Below, piece after piece: positions 55,922-64,000 of a stretch of DNA of 64,000 nt. The notes beneath the pieces are model-generated. The model was not told where the DNA came from. It saw nothing but the letters and a program-made list of their open reading frames with translations, and did no database searches. Origin of the DNA: Natrinema hispanicum (GTDB lineage: Archaea; Halobacteriota; Halobacteria; Halobacteriales; Natrialbaceae); NCBI RefSeq assembly GCF_004217335.1, contig NZ_SHMP01000006.1, positions 62,001-126,000 on the forward strand. The letters run 5' to 3'. How positions within the stretch are numbered: the stretch's first letter is position 1; the number at the start of each line of letters is the position of its first letter. The position numbers and the translations under genes are program-made.

Positions 55922-57127
55922 TTAGAACGTCGTGAGTTCGCCCTCGATCACGCTGCGAGTGATCTCGGTGACGGTAGCGAGTTCACGGTCGACGATCGCT
56001 TCGACGTCAGCGTCGACGTCGGAGACCGCAACGCCGTCGTCGGTGACGAGCTGGACGTCGGCGACGTGGGGCTGGTCGATCGGACGGCCGATCTGGGAGA
56101 GCAGTCGGACGCGAAGGTCACGGATGCCGTCGACCTCGCTGACGACGCTCTCGGCGATTTCCGTCGAGAGAAGGTTGTAGATCTTCCCGATGTGGTTGAC
56201 CGGGTTTTTCCCGCTGGTCGCTTCCATCGACATCGAGCGGTTGGGCGTAATGAGCCCGTTCGCACGGTTTCCCCGACCGACGGAGCCGTCGTCACCCTGT
56301 TCGGCGGACGTTCCGGTGACGGTCAGGAAGATCGAGCCCTCCTCGTAGTCGTCGGCCGTGTTGACGTGGACAGCGACCTCGCGGTCAGTGTGTTCGCGAG
56401 CGACGCCATCGACGAACTCTCGGACGGACTCGACGGCTTCGATGTAGTCGTCGAGATCGGCGATGTATTCGTCGATCATCGCTGCGGCGACGGTGACGTC
56501 GATCGTGTCGCCCTCGCGTTTGCCCATGATCTTTACGTCCGGGCCGACTTCGGGGTTTTCGGCCGCGTACTCGCCGTTCAGCCGGCGCTCGGCATCGAGA
56601 ACGATCTGCTCGGTCTCGGTCAGCGGCGCGTGGCCGACGCCGAAACTCGTGTCGTTTGCCATTGGGACGCTCACTTCGTCTTCGCCGAAGACTTCCTGCA
56701 GATCGCCGCTGCCCTCACCGAGTTTGACGTCGACGACGATGTCCTCACCGACGGTCAGGTGGGGAATCTCGGACTCGAGGTACTCGCGGGCGGCCCGCAG
56801 CGCGATGGTCTCGGCGGGGATGGCCTGACCGTCGTAGTGTTTGGTCGCGCGGCCGACGATCAGCAGATAGATGGGGTCGACGACCTCGCCGCCGCCGAAG
56901 GCGGGTGCGGCTTCGCCCGCGACGAGTTGGGTCTCGTCGGTGTTGAAGTGGAGGACTTCACCGACACGGTCGATGTACTCGCGGGCGAGCGCTCCGGCGA
57001 CGCTCTCGGCGATTCCGTCACAGATAGAGTCGGGGTGACCGATCCCCTTTCGTTCGACGATCTCGACCTCCTGATCCTCGACCGCTTGCCGGTCGATAGA
57101 TTCGACTCGAATGTTCCGCTCGCTCAT
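55922..57127 (-). CDS. mat: Archaeal S-adenosylmethionine synthetase (methionine adenosyltransferase)
   Basis: This 401-residue archaeal-type MAT starts [19 protein letters not shown]. It has [20 protein letters not shown] (ATP-binding), GRATKHYDG, and [11 protein letters not shown]. The fold is the archaeal variant, with little identity to bacterial MetK but keeping the GHPDS motif. It makes SAM from methionine and ATP. A TTATAC box 27 bases before the ATG (about 57151-57156) supports the start at 57127 and a leaderless mRNA. Confidence 0.96.
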   Translation of the reverse strand: MSERNIRVESIDRQAVEDQEVEIVERKGIGHPDSICDGIAESVAGALAREYIDRVGEVLHFNTDETQLVAGEAAPAFGGGEVVDPIYLLIVGRATKHYDGQAIPAETIALRAAREYLESEIPHLTVGEDIVVDVKLGEGSGDLQEVFGEDEVSVPMANDTSFGVGHAPLTETEQIVLDAERRLNGEYAAENPEVGPDVKIMGKREGDTIDVTVAAAMIDEYIADLDDYIEAVESVREFVDGVAREHTDREVAVHVNTADDYEEGSIFLTVTGTSAEQGDDGSVGRGNRANGLITPNRSMSMEATSGKNPVNHIGKIYNLLSTEIAESVVSEVDGIRDLRVRLLSQIGRPIDQPHVADVQLVTDDGVAVSDVDADVEAIVDRELATVTEITRSVIEGELTTF

Positions 57128-57150
57128 TGACGGCACTTGAGCGAGCGTGG

Positions 57151-57156
57151 TCGTAT
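57151..57156 (-). promoter_or_regulatory. TATA box of mat
   Basis: The minus strand reads TTATAC, centred 26-27 bases before the ATG at 57127. Leaderless transcript. Confidence 0.6.
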
Positions 57157-57211
57157 AACTTGCGGAAACAGATATGGGTCAGAAAATGCTTGCTGGTTAT
57201 TCGGAAGTCGA

Positions 57212-57754
57212 TCAGGACTCGAGCAGCAGGCCTAGATACGACGTCCGCAACTGATCGTCGGGGTCGAGTCCCAGCCGCTCGAGGACGTCGTAGGCACCCT
57301 CTCGAGCGGTCTCGAGGTCGGCTTCGGCTGCGACTTCGGTCTCGACTTCGACGTACTCGCCGACGTCATCGACCGAATCGAGGGTGACCGTGTACCCATC
57401 GAGCGAAAACCGTTCGCGGTCCTTGCGGACGGTCGCAGTGGGCTCGAAACCGAGACTCGTCAGGATCGCGTCGGTCGTCTCAGCATCTTCGATCCCGGTT
57501 TCGAACTCCTCGCGGGTCTTCGTCTCCTCGTCGACGAGCGGGCCCTTGTAGGTGACGCGGGTTTTTTCGGCACCGTCGGCGGGGCGTTCCGAGCGAATCC
57601 GCAACGCCTCGTCGGTCTCGGCGAAATCGCGATGTGGCGCGTTGTAGTAGGTGTCTGCCTGGACGACCGAGCCCAGCCGTGTCGCCCCACGTGTTTCGAG
57701 GCGGTCACGAACAGCCTCGAGATCGGCGGGTACCTTCACTTCGACCTCGTACAT
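57212..57754 (-). CDS. CYTH-domain protein (class IV adenylate cyclase/ThTPase-like)
   Basis: This 180-residue protein starts MYEVEVKVPADL, the ExExK motif of the CYTH fold. TYYNAPHRDFAETDEALRIR and TYKGP add the basic residues lining the tunnel that binds triphosphate. It could act on ATP (cAMP production) or on inorganic/thiamine triphosphate; the sequence does not decide. Divergent from slyD, 88 bases apart. An ATACTTA box at 57779-57785 points to a leaderless mRNA. Confidence 0.9.
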   Translation of the reverse strand: MYEVEVKVPADLEAVRDRLETRGATRLGSVVQADTYYNAPHRDFAETDEALRIRSERPADGAEKTRVTYKGPLVDEETKTREEFETGIEDAETTDAILTSLGFEPTATVRKDRERFSLDGYTVTLDSVDDVGEYVEVETEVAAEADLETAREGAYDVLERLGLDPDDQLRTSYLGLLLES

Positions 57755-57778
57755 GCTCGTGGAGACGGACGACGGTCG

Positions 57779-57785
57779 TAAGTAT
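57779..57785 (-). promoter_or_regulatory. TATA box of the CYTH gene
   Basis: The minus strand reads ATACTTA about 27 bases before the ATG at 57754; the predicted start of transcription coincides with it. Confidence 0.5.
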
Positions 57786-57813
57786 CGGTCGCTCTCGCCC
57801 GAAAACGTCGTAC

Positions 57814-57819
57814 TTAAAT
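57814..57819 (+). promoter_or_regulatory. TATA box of the slyD-like gene
   Basis: TTAAAT is centred 26-27 bases before the ATG at 57843, so the message is predicted leaderless. This also places the upstream in-frame ATG codons before the transcription start. Confidence 0.6.
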
Positions 57820-57842
57820 GTAGACGGGCGGACGTACAACGT

Positions 57843-58808
57843 ATGACTGAGGATCAAGAGGCCGAGCTCGACGAGCAGGCCGATGACGTCGACGAAGAAG
57901 TAGCTGAGGAAGCCGCCGCCGAAGCCGAGGGGCTTCAGGAAGGCGACTTCGTCGAACTCGACTACACCGCCTACACCGTCGAGGACGAACAACTGGTCGA
58001 CACGACCGACCCCGAAGTCGCCGAAGAAGAGGGCGTCGACGATCAGGGCCAGGAGTTCAAGCCGCGAACGATCGTTCTGGGCGAGGGCCACATTTTCGAG
58101 GGCGTCGAGGACGCACTCGTCGGCTCCGAACCCGGCGACTCCGGCAGCGTGACGATCCCCGCCGAGGACGCCTTCGGCGAGTACGACCCGGACAACGTCC
58201 AGACCGTCAGCGCCGAGAAGATCGACGAGGACGACCGCTACCCCGGTGCAAACGTACAGATCGACGGCCAGCAGGGCTATATCAGTACGATCATCGGCGG
58301 CCGCGCCCGCGTCGACTTCAACCACCCGCTGGCTGGTGACGACGTCGAGTACGAGTACGAGGTCCTCGACGTCGTCGACGACCGCGAACAGCAGGCCGCT
58401 GGTCTCTTCGAGATGTACCTCGGGATGGAGCCCGAACTCTGGATCGAGACGGACGAAGTCGAGGAAGAGGTTCCCGTCGAACCCGACGAGGACGACGAGG
58501 ACGCCGAACCCGAATTCGAGACCGAAACCGTCGAGAAGGAGACGCTCTACCTCGAGTCCACGCCCCAGATGACGATGAACCAGCAGTGGATGATGGGCAA
58601 ACAGCAGATCGGTCAGGACATCATCGAGAAGGTCGGTGTCGACCGCGTCATCGTCCAGGAAGTCATCGACGGCATGGGTGGCATGGGCATGGGCGGTATG
58701 ATGGGCGGCATGGGCGGTATGGGCGGCGGCGACATCGAGGAAGCCCTCGAGGACGCCGACGTCGATGCCGACGAGATCGTCGACGAGCTCGAAGGCGCAG
58801 AGGAGTAA
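57843..58808 (+). CDS. slyD: FKBP-type peptidyl-prolyl isomerase (SlyD-like) with Met/Gly-rich C-terminus
   Basis: This 321-residue protein has an acidic, Ala/Glu-rich N-terminus (about 1-30), then an FKBP domain with LGEGHIFEGVEDALVG and the inserted-in-flap domain FGEYDPDNVQTVSAEKI to ARVDFNHPLAGDDVEYEYEVL (SlyD-type). An acidic linker (EEEVPVEPDEDDEDAEPEFE) follows, then a C-terminal domain ending in a run of GGM/GMGG repeats (about 277-297) and a helical acidic tail. Start at 57843 (MTEDQEAELDE). It assists folding of proteins with cis-proline bonds; metal binding by the tail is possible but unproved. Confidence 0.92.
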   Translation: MTEDQEAELDEQADDVDEEVAEEAAAEAEGLQEGDFVELDYTAYTVEDEQLVDTTDPEVAEEEGVDDQGQEFKPRTIVLGEGHIFEGVEDALVGSEPGDSGSVTIPAEDAFGEYDPDNVQTVSAEKIDEDDRYPGANVQIDGQQGYISTIIGGRARVDFNHPLAGDDVEYEYEVLDVVDDREQQAAGLFEMYLGMEPELWIETDEVEEEVPVEPDEDDEDAEPEFETETVEKETLYLESTPQMTMNQQWMMGKQQIGQDIIEKVGVDRVIVQEVIDGMGGMGMGGMMGGMGGMGGGDIEEALEDADVDADEIVDELEGAEE

Positions 58809-58826
58809 CGCGACCCGCCAAATTCT

Positions 58827-58835
58827 GTTGTTTTT
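58827..58835 (+). terminator. T-rich terminator after slyD
   Basis: A T-rich stretch (TTGTTTTTC) begins about 18 bases after the stop codon, before the palindromic repeat copy C. Confidence 0.4.
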
Positions 58836-58959
58836 CGAAACCGATACTGACGAGTTCGAACGCGCGTTGGTTCCAGTTTTCACCGCGGGCAAATAGCGGT
58901 GCATCGATGGAGTCCGGACAGCCGTCGCTGATTCCTGCAGGGACTGAGAGAGGTATCCG

Positions 58960-59035
58960 GACGACTGTCACAGTTCCGGCCGGCCGCGCCAATCTGCGGT
59001 CCCACCGGGACAGCGGGACAGCAGCCCGTCTCAGT
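58960..59035 (-). repeat. Palindromic intergenic repeat, copy C
   Basis: Read on the minus strand, it shares CTGCTGTCCCG and TGTCCCGGTGGG with copy A, and ends CGGAACTG followed by a CCGGATACC flank. The inner palindrome is eroded compared with copies A and B. It lies just after the end of the RAD55-like gene (minus strand). Confidence 0.7.
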
Positions 59036-59054
59036 CGAAGCGGTTGTCGACGCG

Positions 59055-59681
59055 TTACGCGATGTCGCGGCTCGTGTCGATCGCTACTTCCTCGGTCAAC
59101 TCGAGTTTGATCGCCTCGGTCGGCTGGCTGCCACCGCGGAACTTTGGGATCGTCAGGTGGTTCTCGAGTTCGGTGCCGGCGATCTCGGTCCGGAGATCGA
59201 AGACGGCATCAACGGCGTGGAAGGTCCGCGTTCGGTTCGCGGGCTCGTTGCGGCCTTTCAGGCAGTGGAGCATGGCGATGCTGCCAGTCTCGAGCATCGT
59301 GGACTTGAGTTCGTTGAGGAAGTCGACGTAATCGTCCGTGTCGGCCCGTTCTAAGACGTCCAGCGTGTCGATGATGAGGTTGGCACCGTCGGGGAGCGCG
59401 CCGATGAGTTGTGTCGCTTCCTCGAGGGGCGTGTCACTGGCGACGTGTCTGACCGTGGGGCTGCCGACCGAGGACGGAGAAGTCTCGATGGCGTGGCGGA
59501 CGGCGTCGTCGGTGCGTTCGGTCGAGAGGTATAGCGTTCCGCGTGCGGCCGTAAGTTCGTAGAGGAGGAGTTCGGACTGGCTGGCCGGCTCGGCAGCGAA
59601 CGCGACGAGACACCCCGGCGGCAGTCCACCGTCGAGTTTGCGATCGAGCACGCTGATTCCGGTATCCAGCCGACCGACCAT
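59055..59681 (-). CDS. RAD55/KaiC-family ATPase-like protein with degenerate P-loop
   Basis: This 208-residue protein starts [23 protein letters not shown], the N-terminus typical of RecA/KaiC/RAD55 family members. The next strand and loop read [19 protein letters not shown], where the Walker A lysine-containing GxxGxGK is missing. [12 protein letters not shown] matches the Walker B position. Such proteins in haloarchaea are often called HTR-like or RAD55-type regulators. Loss of the P-loop Lys argues for weak or no ATP hydrolysis. Start at 59681 is supported by a TATA-like TTATAC element at about 59711-59716. Confidence 0.85.
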   Translation of the reverse strand: MVGRLDTGISVLDRKLDGGLPPGCLVAFAAEPASQSELLLYELTAARGTLYLSTERTDDAVRHAIETSPSSVGSPTVRHVASDTPLEEATQLIGALPDGANLIIDTLDVLERADTDDYVDFLNELKSTMLETGSIAMLHCLKGRNEPANRTRTFHAVDAVFDLRTEIAGTELENHLTIPKFRGGSQPTEAIKLELTEEVAIDTSRDIA

Positions 59682-59849
59682 ACAATTGTAACCAATTGCT
59701 GCAGTGCCTGTATAACTCTTTGCCTTAGTATCATGGTTTCTGTCAATACGGAACATGATATGTCGCGTGCTCGGTTTGCATCTCGTGGCGACTGGCTCGC
59801 CGGGTCGAATGGAGAGATTCAAGGGGCACGCCACAGCCTACACGAACGA

Positions 59850-60791
59850 ATGCGCCACGATCACCTCATCACGAGCAAACAATTCTCGCGGGCGGACATC
59901 GAGACCGTCCTCGATTACGCGGCCGAGATCGACGCCGACCCGTCGGCCGTCGCCGACCGTCATGCCGAGACGTTGCTCGGACTGCTCTTTTTCGAGCCGA
60001 GCACGCGGACGAAGATGAGCTTCGAGACCGCGATGAAACGCCTCGGCGGCGACGTCGTCGATATGGGCTCGATCGAGTCCTCGAGCGTCAAGAAAGGGGA
60101 AACGCTCGCAGATACCGTCCGCGTCATCGAGGGATACGCCGACGCGTTGGTCTTGCGCCATCCCAAGGAGGGGGCAGCGACGATGGCCAGCGAGTTCGTC
60201 GACGTCCCGCTGGTCAACGCGGGTGACGGTGCGGGCCAGCACCCGACACAGACGATGCTCGATCTCTACACGATCCGGGAGAACGCCGGCTTAGACGACC
60301 TGACGATCGGCATCATGGGCGATCTGAAGTACGGTCGGACCGTCCACTCGCTGGCCTACGCGCTGACGAACTTCGACGCCCACCAGCACTTCATCAGCCC
60401 GGAGAGCCTGCAGTTGCCCCGTGAGGTCGTCTACGACCTCCACCAGCAGGATGCGCCGGGGATCCGCGAACACGACTCCTTAGAGGAGGTCCTGCCGTCG
60501 CTGGACGTCCTCTATGTCACGCGGATCCAGCGCGAGCGGTTCCCCGACGAAAACGAGTACCAGAAAGTCGCCGGTGAGTACCAGATCGATGCCGACACGC
60601 TCGAGGCCGCAAGCGACGACCTGACGATCATGCATCCGCTGCCCCGTGTCGACGAGATCGCCCCGGAGATCGACGAGACCGAGCACGCGGCGTACTTCGA
60701 GCAGGCACACAACGGCGTGCCGGTTCGGATGGCGCTGCTGGATCTCCTGTTGAGCGGCGACAAGGCGATCGGAGGTGAGGGAGATGAGTGA
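59850..60791 (+). CDS. pyrB: Aspartate carbamoyltransferase catalytic subunit
   Basis: This 313-residue enzyme makes carbamoyl-aspartate in pyrimidine synthesis. It starts [17 protein letters not shown]. The carbamoyl-phosphate site [13 protein letters not shown] is near 50, VLRHPKEGA and [18 protein letters not shown] near 105-140, and the domain-2 aspartate-binding TRIQRERF and HPLPRVDEI regions follow. Upstream in-frame Met codons give non-family sequence. Its end overlaps the pyrI start by 8 bases. Confidence 0.97.
   Translation: MRHDHLITSKQFSRADIETVLDYAAEIDADPSAVADRHAETLLGLLFFEPSTRTKMSFETAMKRLGGDVVDMGSIESSSVKKGETLADTVRVIEGYADALVLRHPKEGAATMASEFVDVPLVNAGDGAGQHPTQTMLDLYTIRENAGLDDLTIGIMGDLKYGRTVHSLAYALTNFDAHQHFISPESLQLPREVVYDLHQQDAPGIREHDSLEEVLPSLDVLYVTRIQRERFPDENEYQKVAGEYQIDADTLEAASDDLTIMHPLPRVDEIAPEIDETEHAAYFEQAHNGVPVRMALLDLLLSGDKAIGGEGDE
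60771..60777 (+). promoter_or_regulatory. Shine-Dalgarno site of pyrI
   Basis: GGAGGTG lies 6 bases before the pyrI ATG (60784), inside the 3' end of pyrB. It explains coupled expression of the two ATCase subunits. Confidence 0.65.
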
Positions 60792-61272
60792 CGATCACGA
60801 CCACCACGACGGCAACGACGAGCACGAACTACGGGTCAGCAAGATCCGCGACGGAACCGTCATCGATCACGTCCGCGGCGGGCAGGCACTGAACGTGCTC
60901 GCGATCTTGGGCATCGACGGCAGCGACGGCGAGGAGGTCTCGGTCGGGATGAACGTTCCCTCCGATCGGCTCGCGCGCAAGGACATCGTCAAGGTCGAAG
61001 GCCGCGAGCTGAGCCAGGACGAAGTCGATGTCCTCTCACTGATCGCGCCCGATGCGACCATCAACATCGTCCGTGACTTCGACGTCGTCGAGAAACACCG
61101 CGTCGAACGGCCCGACGTCGTCGAAGGTGTGCTCTCCTGTCCCAACGCCGGCTGTATCACGACGAGCGGTGAACCCGTCACTTCTCGATTTGCGGTTCTG
61201 GAAGACGGTGTCCGCTGTGCCTACTGCGGAACGATCGTCCGCGAAGAGATCGCGTCGCTGATCGACACGTAA
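60784..61272 (+). CDS. pyrI: Aspartate carbamoyltransferase regulatory subunit
   Basis: This 162-residue subunit starts [11 protein letters not shown], a His/Asp-rich extension. The nucleotide-effector domain follows, with [21 protein letters not shown], then a C-terminal zinc domain CPNAGC ... CAYCGTIV with four Cys. It binds ATP/CTP and modulates PyrB. The ATG at 60784 lies 6 bases after GGAGGTG and overlaps the pyrB stop, so both are co-translated. Confidence 0.96.
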   Translation: MSDDHDHHDGNDEHELRVSKIRDGTVIDHVRGGQALNVLAILGIDGSDGEEVSVGMNVPSDRLARKDIVKVEGRELSQDEVDVLSLIAPDATINIVRDFDVVEKHRVERPDVVEGVLSCPNAGCITTSGEPVTSRFAVLEDGVRCAYCGTIVREEIASLIDT

Positions 61273-61354
61273 GCGGCTGTCGACTGTCCTTGGTTTCTCG
61301 CTGAGACGATCATCCAGAATACCTAAGTATTTGCCACCCAATCTCCACCTGTAC

Positions 61355-61465
61355 ATGTCACGTACTGTCAAGATCGTACTCGCCCTGTTCGTTGTCGCCG
61401 TCCTCTATAAAGTCACGTTCGGCGGCTCCGACGACGTCGAAGTCGACTACGACCCGGCCGAATAG
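61355..61465 (+). CDS. Small single-pass membrane protein, 36 residues
   Basis: A 36-residue frame begins MSRTVKIVLALFVVAVLY and ends in an acidic tail (DDVEVDYDPAE). A basic N-terminus, one helix and an acidic C-terminus make a coherent small membrane protein. An AAGTATTT-like element near 61325-61332 lies about 27 bases before the ATG, implying leaderless transcription. Codon use matches neighbours. It is too short for usual gene calling, and no family is known to me. Confidence 0.65.
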   Translation: MSRTVKIVLALFVVAVLYKVTFGGSDDVEVDYDPAE

Positions 61466-61579
61466 GCGACTGCTGGACGACCCGATTGCGACTGATCGCA
61501 CACCTGCTGCGATCGGATGGAGAGACAGGAGAGCACTCTATTCCGAACGGCTTACGGTGACGGCGGCGTACCCTGAATT

Positions 61580-62425
61580 ATGTACGGCGTCGTCACCCGT
61601 AACGCCGAAGAAGTACGATGGCCGGAGTTCGAGCGCGGCTTCTACGAGGTCAAAGACGTGACCGGTCGGTCTTCCGACCCGATCGCCGACGGGGTCAATA
61701 TGGTCTCGTGTTTCGGCGATAACGCTGCTGCCGACGCCGATCCGTCACTGATGCCCGTCGACGATATGGGTCGGCCAGCCGACCGCCAACAGCCCTACTT
61801 CGACTGGGCCTACATCTGTCCGTCCCGCGAGGACTACCGAGAGGGCCTGTTCGAGGTTATCGACGACTGTGTCGCCGAAAACGAGGACGTGCGTCTCGAC
61901 GATATCGGCTTCCCACGCGCTGAATACTGCCACTGTGGCGTCTGCGAGCAGGCGTTCGAGGCAAGCGAATTCGACGACCGCATGGAATGGCGCGCCAGTG
62001 TCATCACCGAATTCGTCGAGGAAGCCGTCGACCGGATTCCCGGAACCGTCTATATGACCCTCTACCCCGATCCCTATCCCGGACATCTCTACGAGCGCGC
62101 CGGAATCGACCTCGAGGCCATCGAAGAATACGTCGACGAGTTCGTCGTCCCGCTGTACGATACGAACTACGGGACGACCTACTGGCTCGAGACGATCGCC
62201 AAAGGGTTCGAAAGCGCACTCGAGACGCCGTTTAACATCGAGTTGTACGCGGTCAACGTCGACATCGACAACCTCATCCACGCCAGCGAAGTCGCCCAGG
62301 AGTACGCCAAGGGCGTCTTCTTCGGCTACGATGCAGGCAGCGGCCGCGCGGCCCTGCGCCGGATGCAGGCCGACGAGCGCGAGGGGGTCACCCACGGCGA
62401 ACCGGCTTCGGAATCGGATTCCTGA
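61580..62425 (+). CDS. Uncharacterised protein with glycosyl-hydrolase-like (TIM-barrel) features
   Basis: This 281-residue acidic protein has no signal peptide. Secondary-structure pattern and motifs such as DIGFPRAEYCHCGVCEQAF (near 108-125), VYMTLYPDPYPGHLYE (near 155) and FVVPLYDTNYGTTYW suggest an alpha/beta barrel similar to the putative glycosyl-hydrolase-like group. CHCGVC could bind zinc or iron. A Glu/Asp active site cannot be assigned with confidence. Standing alone; function unknown. Confidence 0.75.
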   Translation: MYGVVTRNAEEVRWPEFERGFYEVKDVTGRSSDPIADGVNMVSCFGDNAAADADPSLMPVDDMGRPADRQQPYFDWAYICPSREDYREGLFEVIDDCVAENEDVRLDDIGFPRAEYCHCGVCEQAFEASEFDDRMEWRASVITEFVEEAVDRIPGTVYMTLYPDPYPGHLYERAGIDLEAIEEYVDEFVVPLYDTNYGTTYWLETIAKGFESALETPFNIELYAVNVDIDNLIHASEVAQEYAKGVFFGYDAGSGRAALRRMQADEREGVTHGEPASESDS

Positions 62426-62481
62426 TACTGACAGCTAGCAGTACGAAAGCGGCCACCGTGTGCAGCGTCGCTTTCTGACAC

Positions 62482-62502
62482 GGACCCCCGTTAGTGGGGT
62501 CC
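62482..62502. terminator. Hairpin between convergent genes
   Basis: GGACCCC (62482-62488) pairs with GGGGTCC (62496-62502) over a 7-base loop. It lies between the convergent genes ending at 62425 and 62582, where it could end transcription from both sides. No T-run follows on either strand. Confidence 0.45.
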
Positions 62503-62581
62503 GGTGTACCCGCGACTCCCCTGCGGTGTGCCGGGGAACTCGGTCGGAAACCGTTTCAGCTGTTACTATAGCCCGGCCCAG

Positions 62582-63004
62582 TCAGACCGCCTGAACGGGG
62601 ATTTCCGTCTGACGCATGACTTGTTCGGTGACGCTGCCAAGCGAGGTTCGGCGGTCGTCGGTCACACCGCGCCGTCCCATCACGATCAGATCGGCATCCT
62701 CGCGTTCAGCGAAGGTGACGATCTCGTCCCAGGGGTTGCCACGTCGACATTCGTGTTCGACGTCGACGCCGAGGGTGCGGCCACGTTCTTCGATCTCTTT
62801 GAGCAGTTCCATGGCCTCGTCTTCGTGTTTCTCGTGGTCGACCTCGACAGTGCCGAGCGCTGGCGGTCTGCCGTATCGACGCTCGTCGACGACGTAGAGA
62901 CACACCACTGTTGCATCGTATTGCGCCGCGAGGTCGAGTCCGTGGTCGATACCACGATCGGCTTGTTCGCTCCCGTCGGTTGGAATCAGGATCGTATCGT
63001 ACAT
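62582..63004 (-). CDS. Universal stress protein (UspA family)
   Basis: This 140-residue protein starts MYDTILIPTDGSEQADRG. The ATP-binding loop MGRRGVTDDRRTSLGSVTEQVM matches the G-x2-G-x9-G(S/T) motif, and ends IPVQAV. Unlike the copy at 38186 it has no C-terminal extension. Likely a homodimeric stress-response protein. Standing alone, convergent with the unknown gene at 61580. Confidence 0.93.
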   Translation of the reverse strand: MYDTILIPTDGSEQADRGIDHGLDLAAQYDATVVCLYVVDERRYGRPPALGTVEVDHEKHEDEAMELLKEIEERGRTLGVDVEHECRRGNPWDEIVTFAEREDADLIVMGRRGVTDDRRTSLGSVTEQVMRQTEIPVQAV

Positions 63005-63108
63005 TATTCAGACGATGATTGGACCCGCCCCGTGGAAAAACTACCACCGTTTCTCAAAACCTGTTCGCCCGTTTCGACAGTCAGCGCGAGCACTTACTGG
63101 ACACGTCG

Positions 63109-63648
63109 CTACCGGTCCGGATCGGACGAGCCGTTCGGGTCTGGGTTCGCTGTGGTCTCAGTCGCTGCCTGTATCGTGTCGTACTCCGAATCGCTGTAGG
63201 CGATTAGACGAACGTCCTCGAGCGTGTCCGGGTCGTAGTCGGCGATCACGTCGCCGATGATTGCTGCCCCCTCCTCGAGATCGAAGCCGGCGACGCCACA
63301 GCCAAGCGCCGGAATCACGAGCGACTGACAGCCGAGTTCGTCGGCTTTTGCGAGACTCTGATGGGTCGCGTTCCGAATGCTTTCGGCGGTCGCCTGACCG
63401 TCACCGTAGTGGGGCATCGCGGCCGCGTGAATGACGTACTCGGCGTCGAGGTCGTAGGCGTCAGTGACTGCGACGTCGCCGAGATCGACCGGTCCCTTTG
63501 CCATCGCGTCCTCGTTGATTGCTTCGCCCGCGCCGCGTCGGAGCGCCCCGGCGACGCCGGAGCCCATCCGGAGGCTCGTGCCGGCGGCGTTGACGAGCGC
63601 GTCGGCTGACTGTGCGGCGATGTCACCCTGAACGACGTCGTACTCCAT
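63109..63648 (-). CDS. Macro-domain protein (ADP-ribose hydrolase-like)
   Basis: This 179-residue protein has MEYDVVQGDIAAQSADALVNAAG, the macro-domain N-terminus with the conserved Asp (GDI) and Asn (NAA) that contact ADP-ribose. GSGVAGALRRGAG is the glycine-rich phosphate loop, and SLVIPALGCGVAGFDL is the second loop. It may remove ADP-ribose from proteins or hydrolyse O-acetyl-ADP-ribose. The C-terminal about 20 residues are disordered. Gene context gives no target. Confidence 0.93.
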   Translation of the reverse strand: MEYDVVQGDIAAQSADALVNAAGTSLRMGSGVAGALRRGAGEAINEDAMAKGPVDLGDVAVTDAYDLDAEYVIHAAAMPHYGDGQATAESIRNATHQSLAKADELGCQSLVIPALGCGVAGFDLEEGAAIIGDVIADYDPDTLEDVRLIAYSDSEYDTIQAATETTANPDPNGSSDPDR

Positions 63649-63719
63649 GTGCGGTCTTCCGCACCAAGCCCAATGAAGCTACTCGTGAGACCGATCCGTG
63701 GAACCCGCTTCGACGCTGC

Positions 63720-64000
63720 TCATGCCGTCCGAACCCAGTCGGTGGCGATCAGATCGGGCTCGACGTCGGCGCGTGCAATCCCGTAAAACTTCTCGCGACC
63801 GACTGGAGTCCGCAGCCGGAGCACGCACGTGTAGTCGGTCACCTCGAACGCAGTCACGGAACGGGTAGACCGCTGGTGATCGAATCGAAAGCGCTGGTCT
63901 GCATCCGTCTCGGTGGTAATTCGGTTGCCAAGCGACCAGCTCAGAGATTCGATGCGTTCGATATCGACGTCGAACAGGTGGGCGACCAAGCTCCGACCGC
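63720..64000 (-). CDS. Unknown protein, C-terminal part (partial at window edge)
   Basis: The frame is open to the window end, so the true start is outside. The visible about 93 residues read with haloarchaeal codon use, with LFDVDIERIESLSWSLGNRI, RSTRSVTAFEVTDYTCVLRLRT and GREKFYGIARADVEPDLIATDW. No family or motif is recognised. It runs in the same direction as the macro-domain gene, 72 bases upstream of its start. Confidence 0.65.
   Translation of the reverse strand, partial: GRSLVAHLFDVDIERIESLSWSLGNRITTETDADQRFRFDHQRSTRSVTAFEVTDYTCVLRLRTPVGREKFYGIARADVEPDLIATDWVRTA

Noticed and set aside
62501..62550. Possible fourth copy of the palindromic repeat (GTGTACCCGCGACTCC ... TGCCGGGGAACT)
   Set aside because: Only the ACCCGC and GGAACT parts are shared and there is no matching flank, so I cannot separate it from chance.

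Overview
The window is haloarchaeal chromosome. The GC-rich coding DNA has a strong C/G third-position bias. The proteins are very acidic (runs of D and E, few K). Most genes start within a few bases of the expected transcription start, about 27 bases after a TATA-like box, so leaderless transcripts dominate. Archaeal-type enzymes (methionine adenosyltransferase, GTP cyclohydrolase III, PyrI, ThiI, HalX regulator, RAD55-like ATPase) confirm the domain. A complete methylaspartate cycle block, KatG and an sdhCDBA operon fit a Natrialbales-type halophile such as Natrinema or Haloterrigena; that placement is inference.

Layout: 1-7500 is a type IV pilus or secretion operon on the minus strand: an ATPase with a very long acidic tail, a TadC-like membrane protein and three small prepilin-like proteins, the last cut by the window edge. 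7501-8130 holds tRNA-Arg(CCT) followed by two extra copies of its 3' end. 8147-10485 holds TatA, a peroxiredoxin, an HD hydrolase and two small membrane proteins. 10568-14073 is sdhCDBA. 14347-19615 has a desuccinylase-like hydrolase, a GNAT/zinc-ribbon protein, a flippase and a RimK-retropepsin fusion. 20044-28869 has KatG, an AlkA-like glycosylase, an orphan flavoprotein, a zinc-type P-ATPase and a bacterio-opsin-activator-type regulator. 28990-34279 is fatty-acid oxidation (two acyl-CoA dehydrogenases, a fused hydroxyacyl-CoA dehydrogenase/enoyl-CoA hydratase) with a HalX response regulator. 34355-41121 holds a cupin, a NikR-like regulator, creatininase, O-methyltransferase, UspA, an HTTM/DCC pair and tRNA-Thr(TGT).

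41134-46364 carries phosphoglycerate kinase, a CBS protein, GTP cyclohydrolase III and small conserved proteins. 46361-53022 is the methylaspartate cycle: a CoA transferase facing away from glutamate mutase S and E, methylaspartate ammonia-lyase, mesaconyl-CoA hydratase and a CitE-like lyase, which together carry glutamate carbon to glyoxylate and propionyl-CoA. 53114-64000 is mainly housekeeping (ThiI, MFS, SAM synthetase, CYTH, SlyD, PyrB-PyrI, UspA, macro domain).

I see no insertion sequence, CRISPR array, rRNA or prophage. The most unusual items are the repeated tRNA-Arg ends, a dispersed palindromic intergenic repeat, short F-centred motifs repeated in the PilB tail, the RimK-retropepsin fusion, and a perfect 17-bp inverted repeat overlapping a cupin promoter beside a NikR-like gene.
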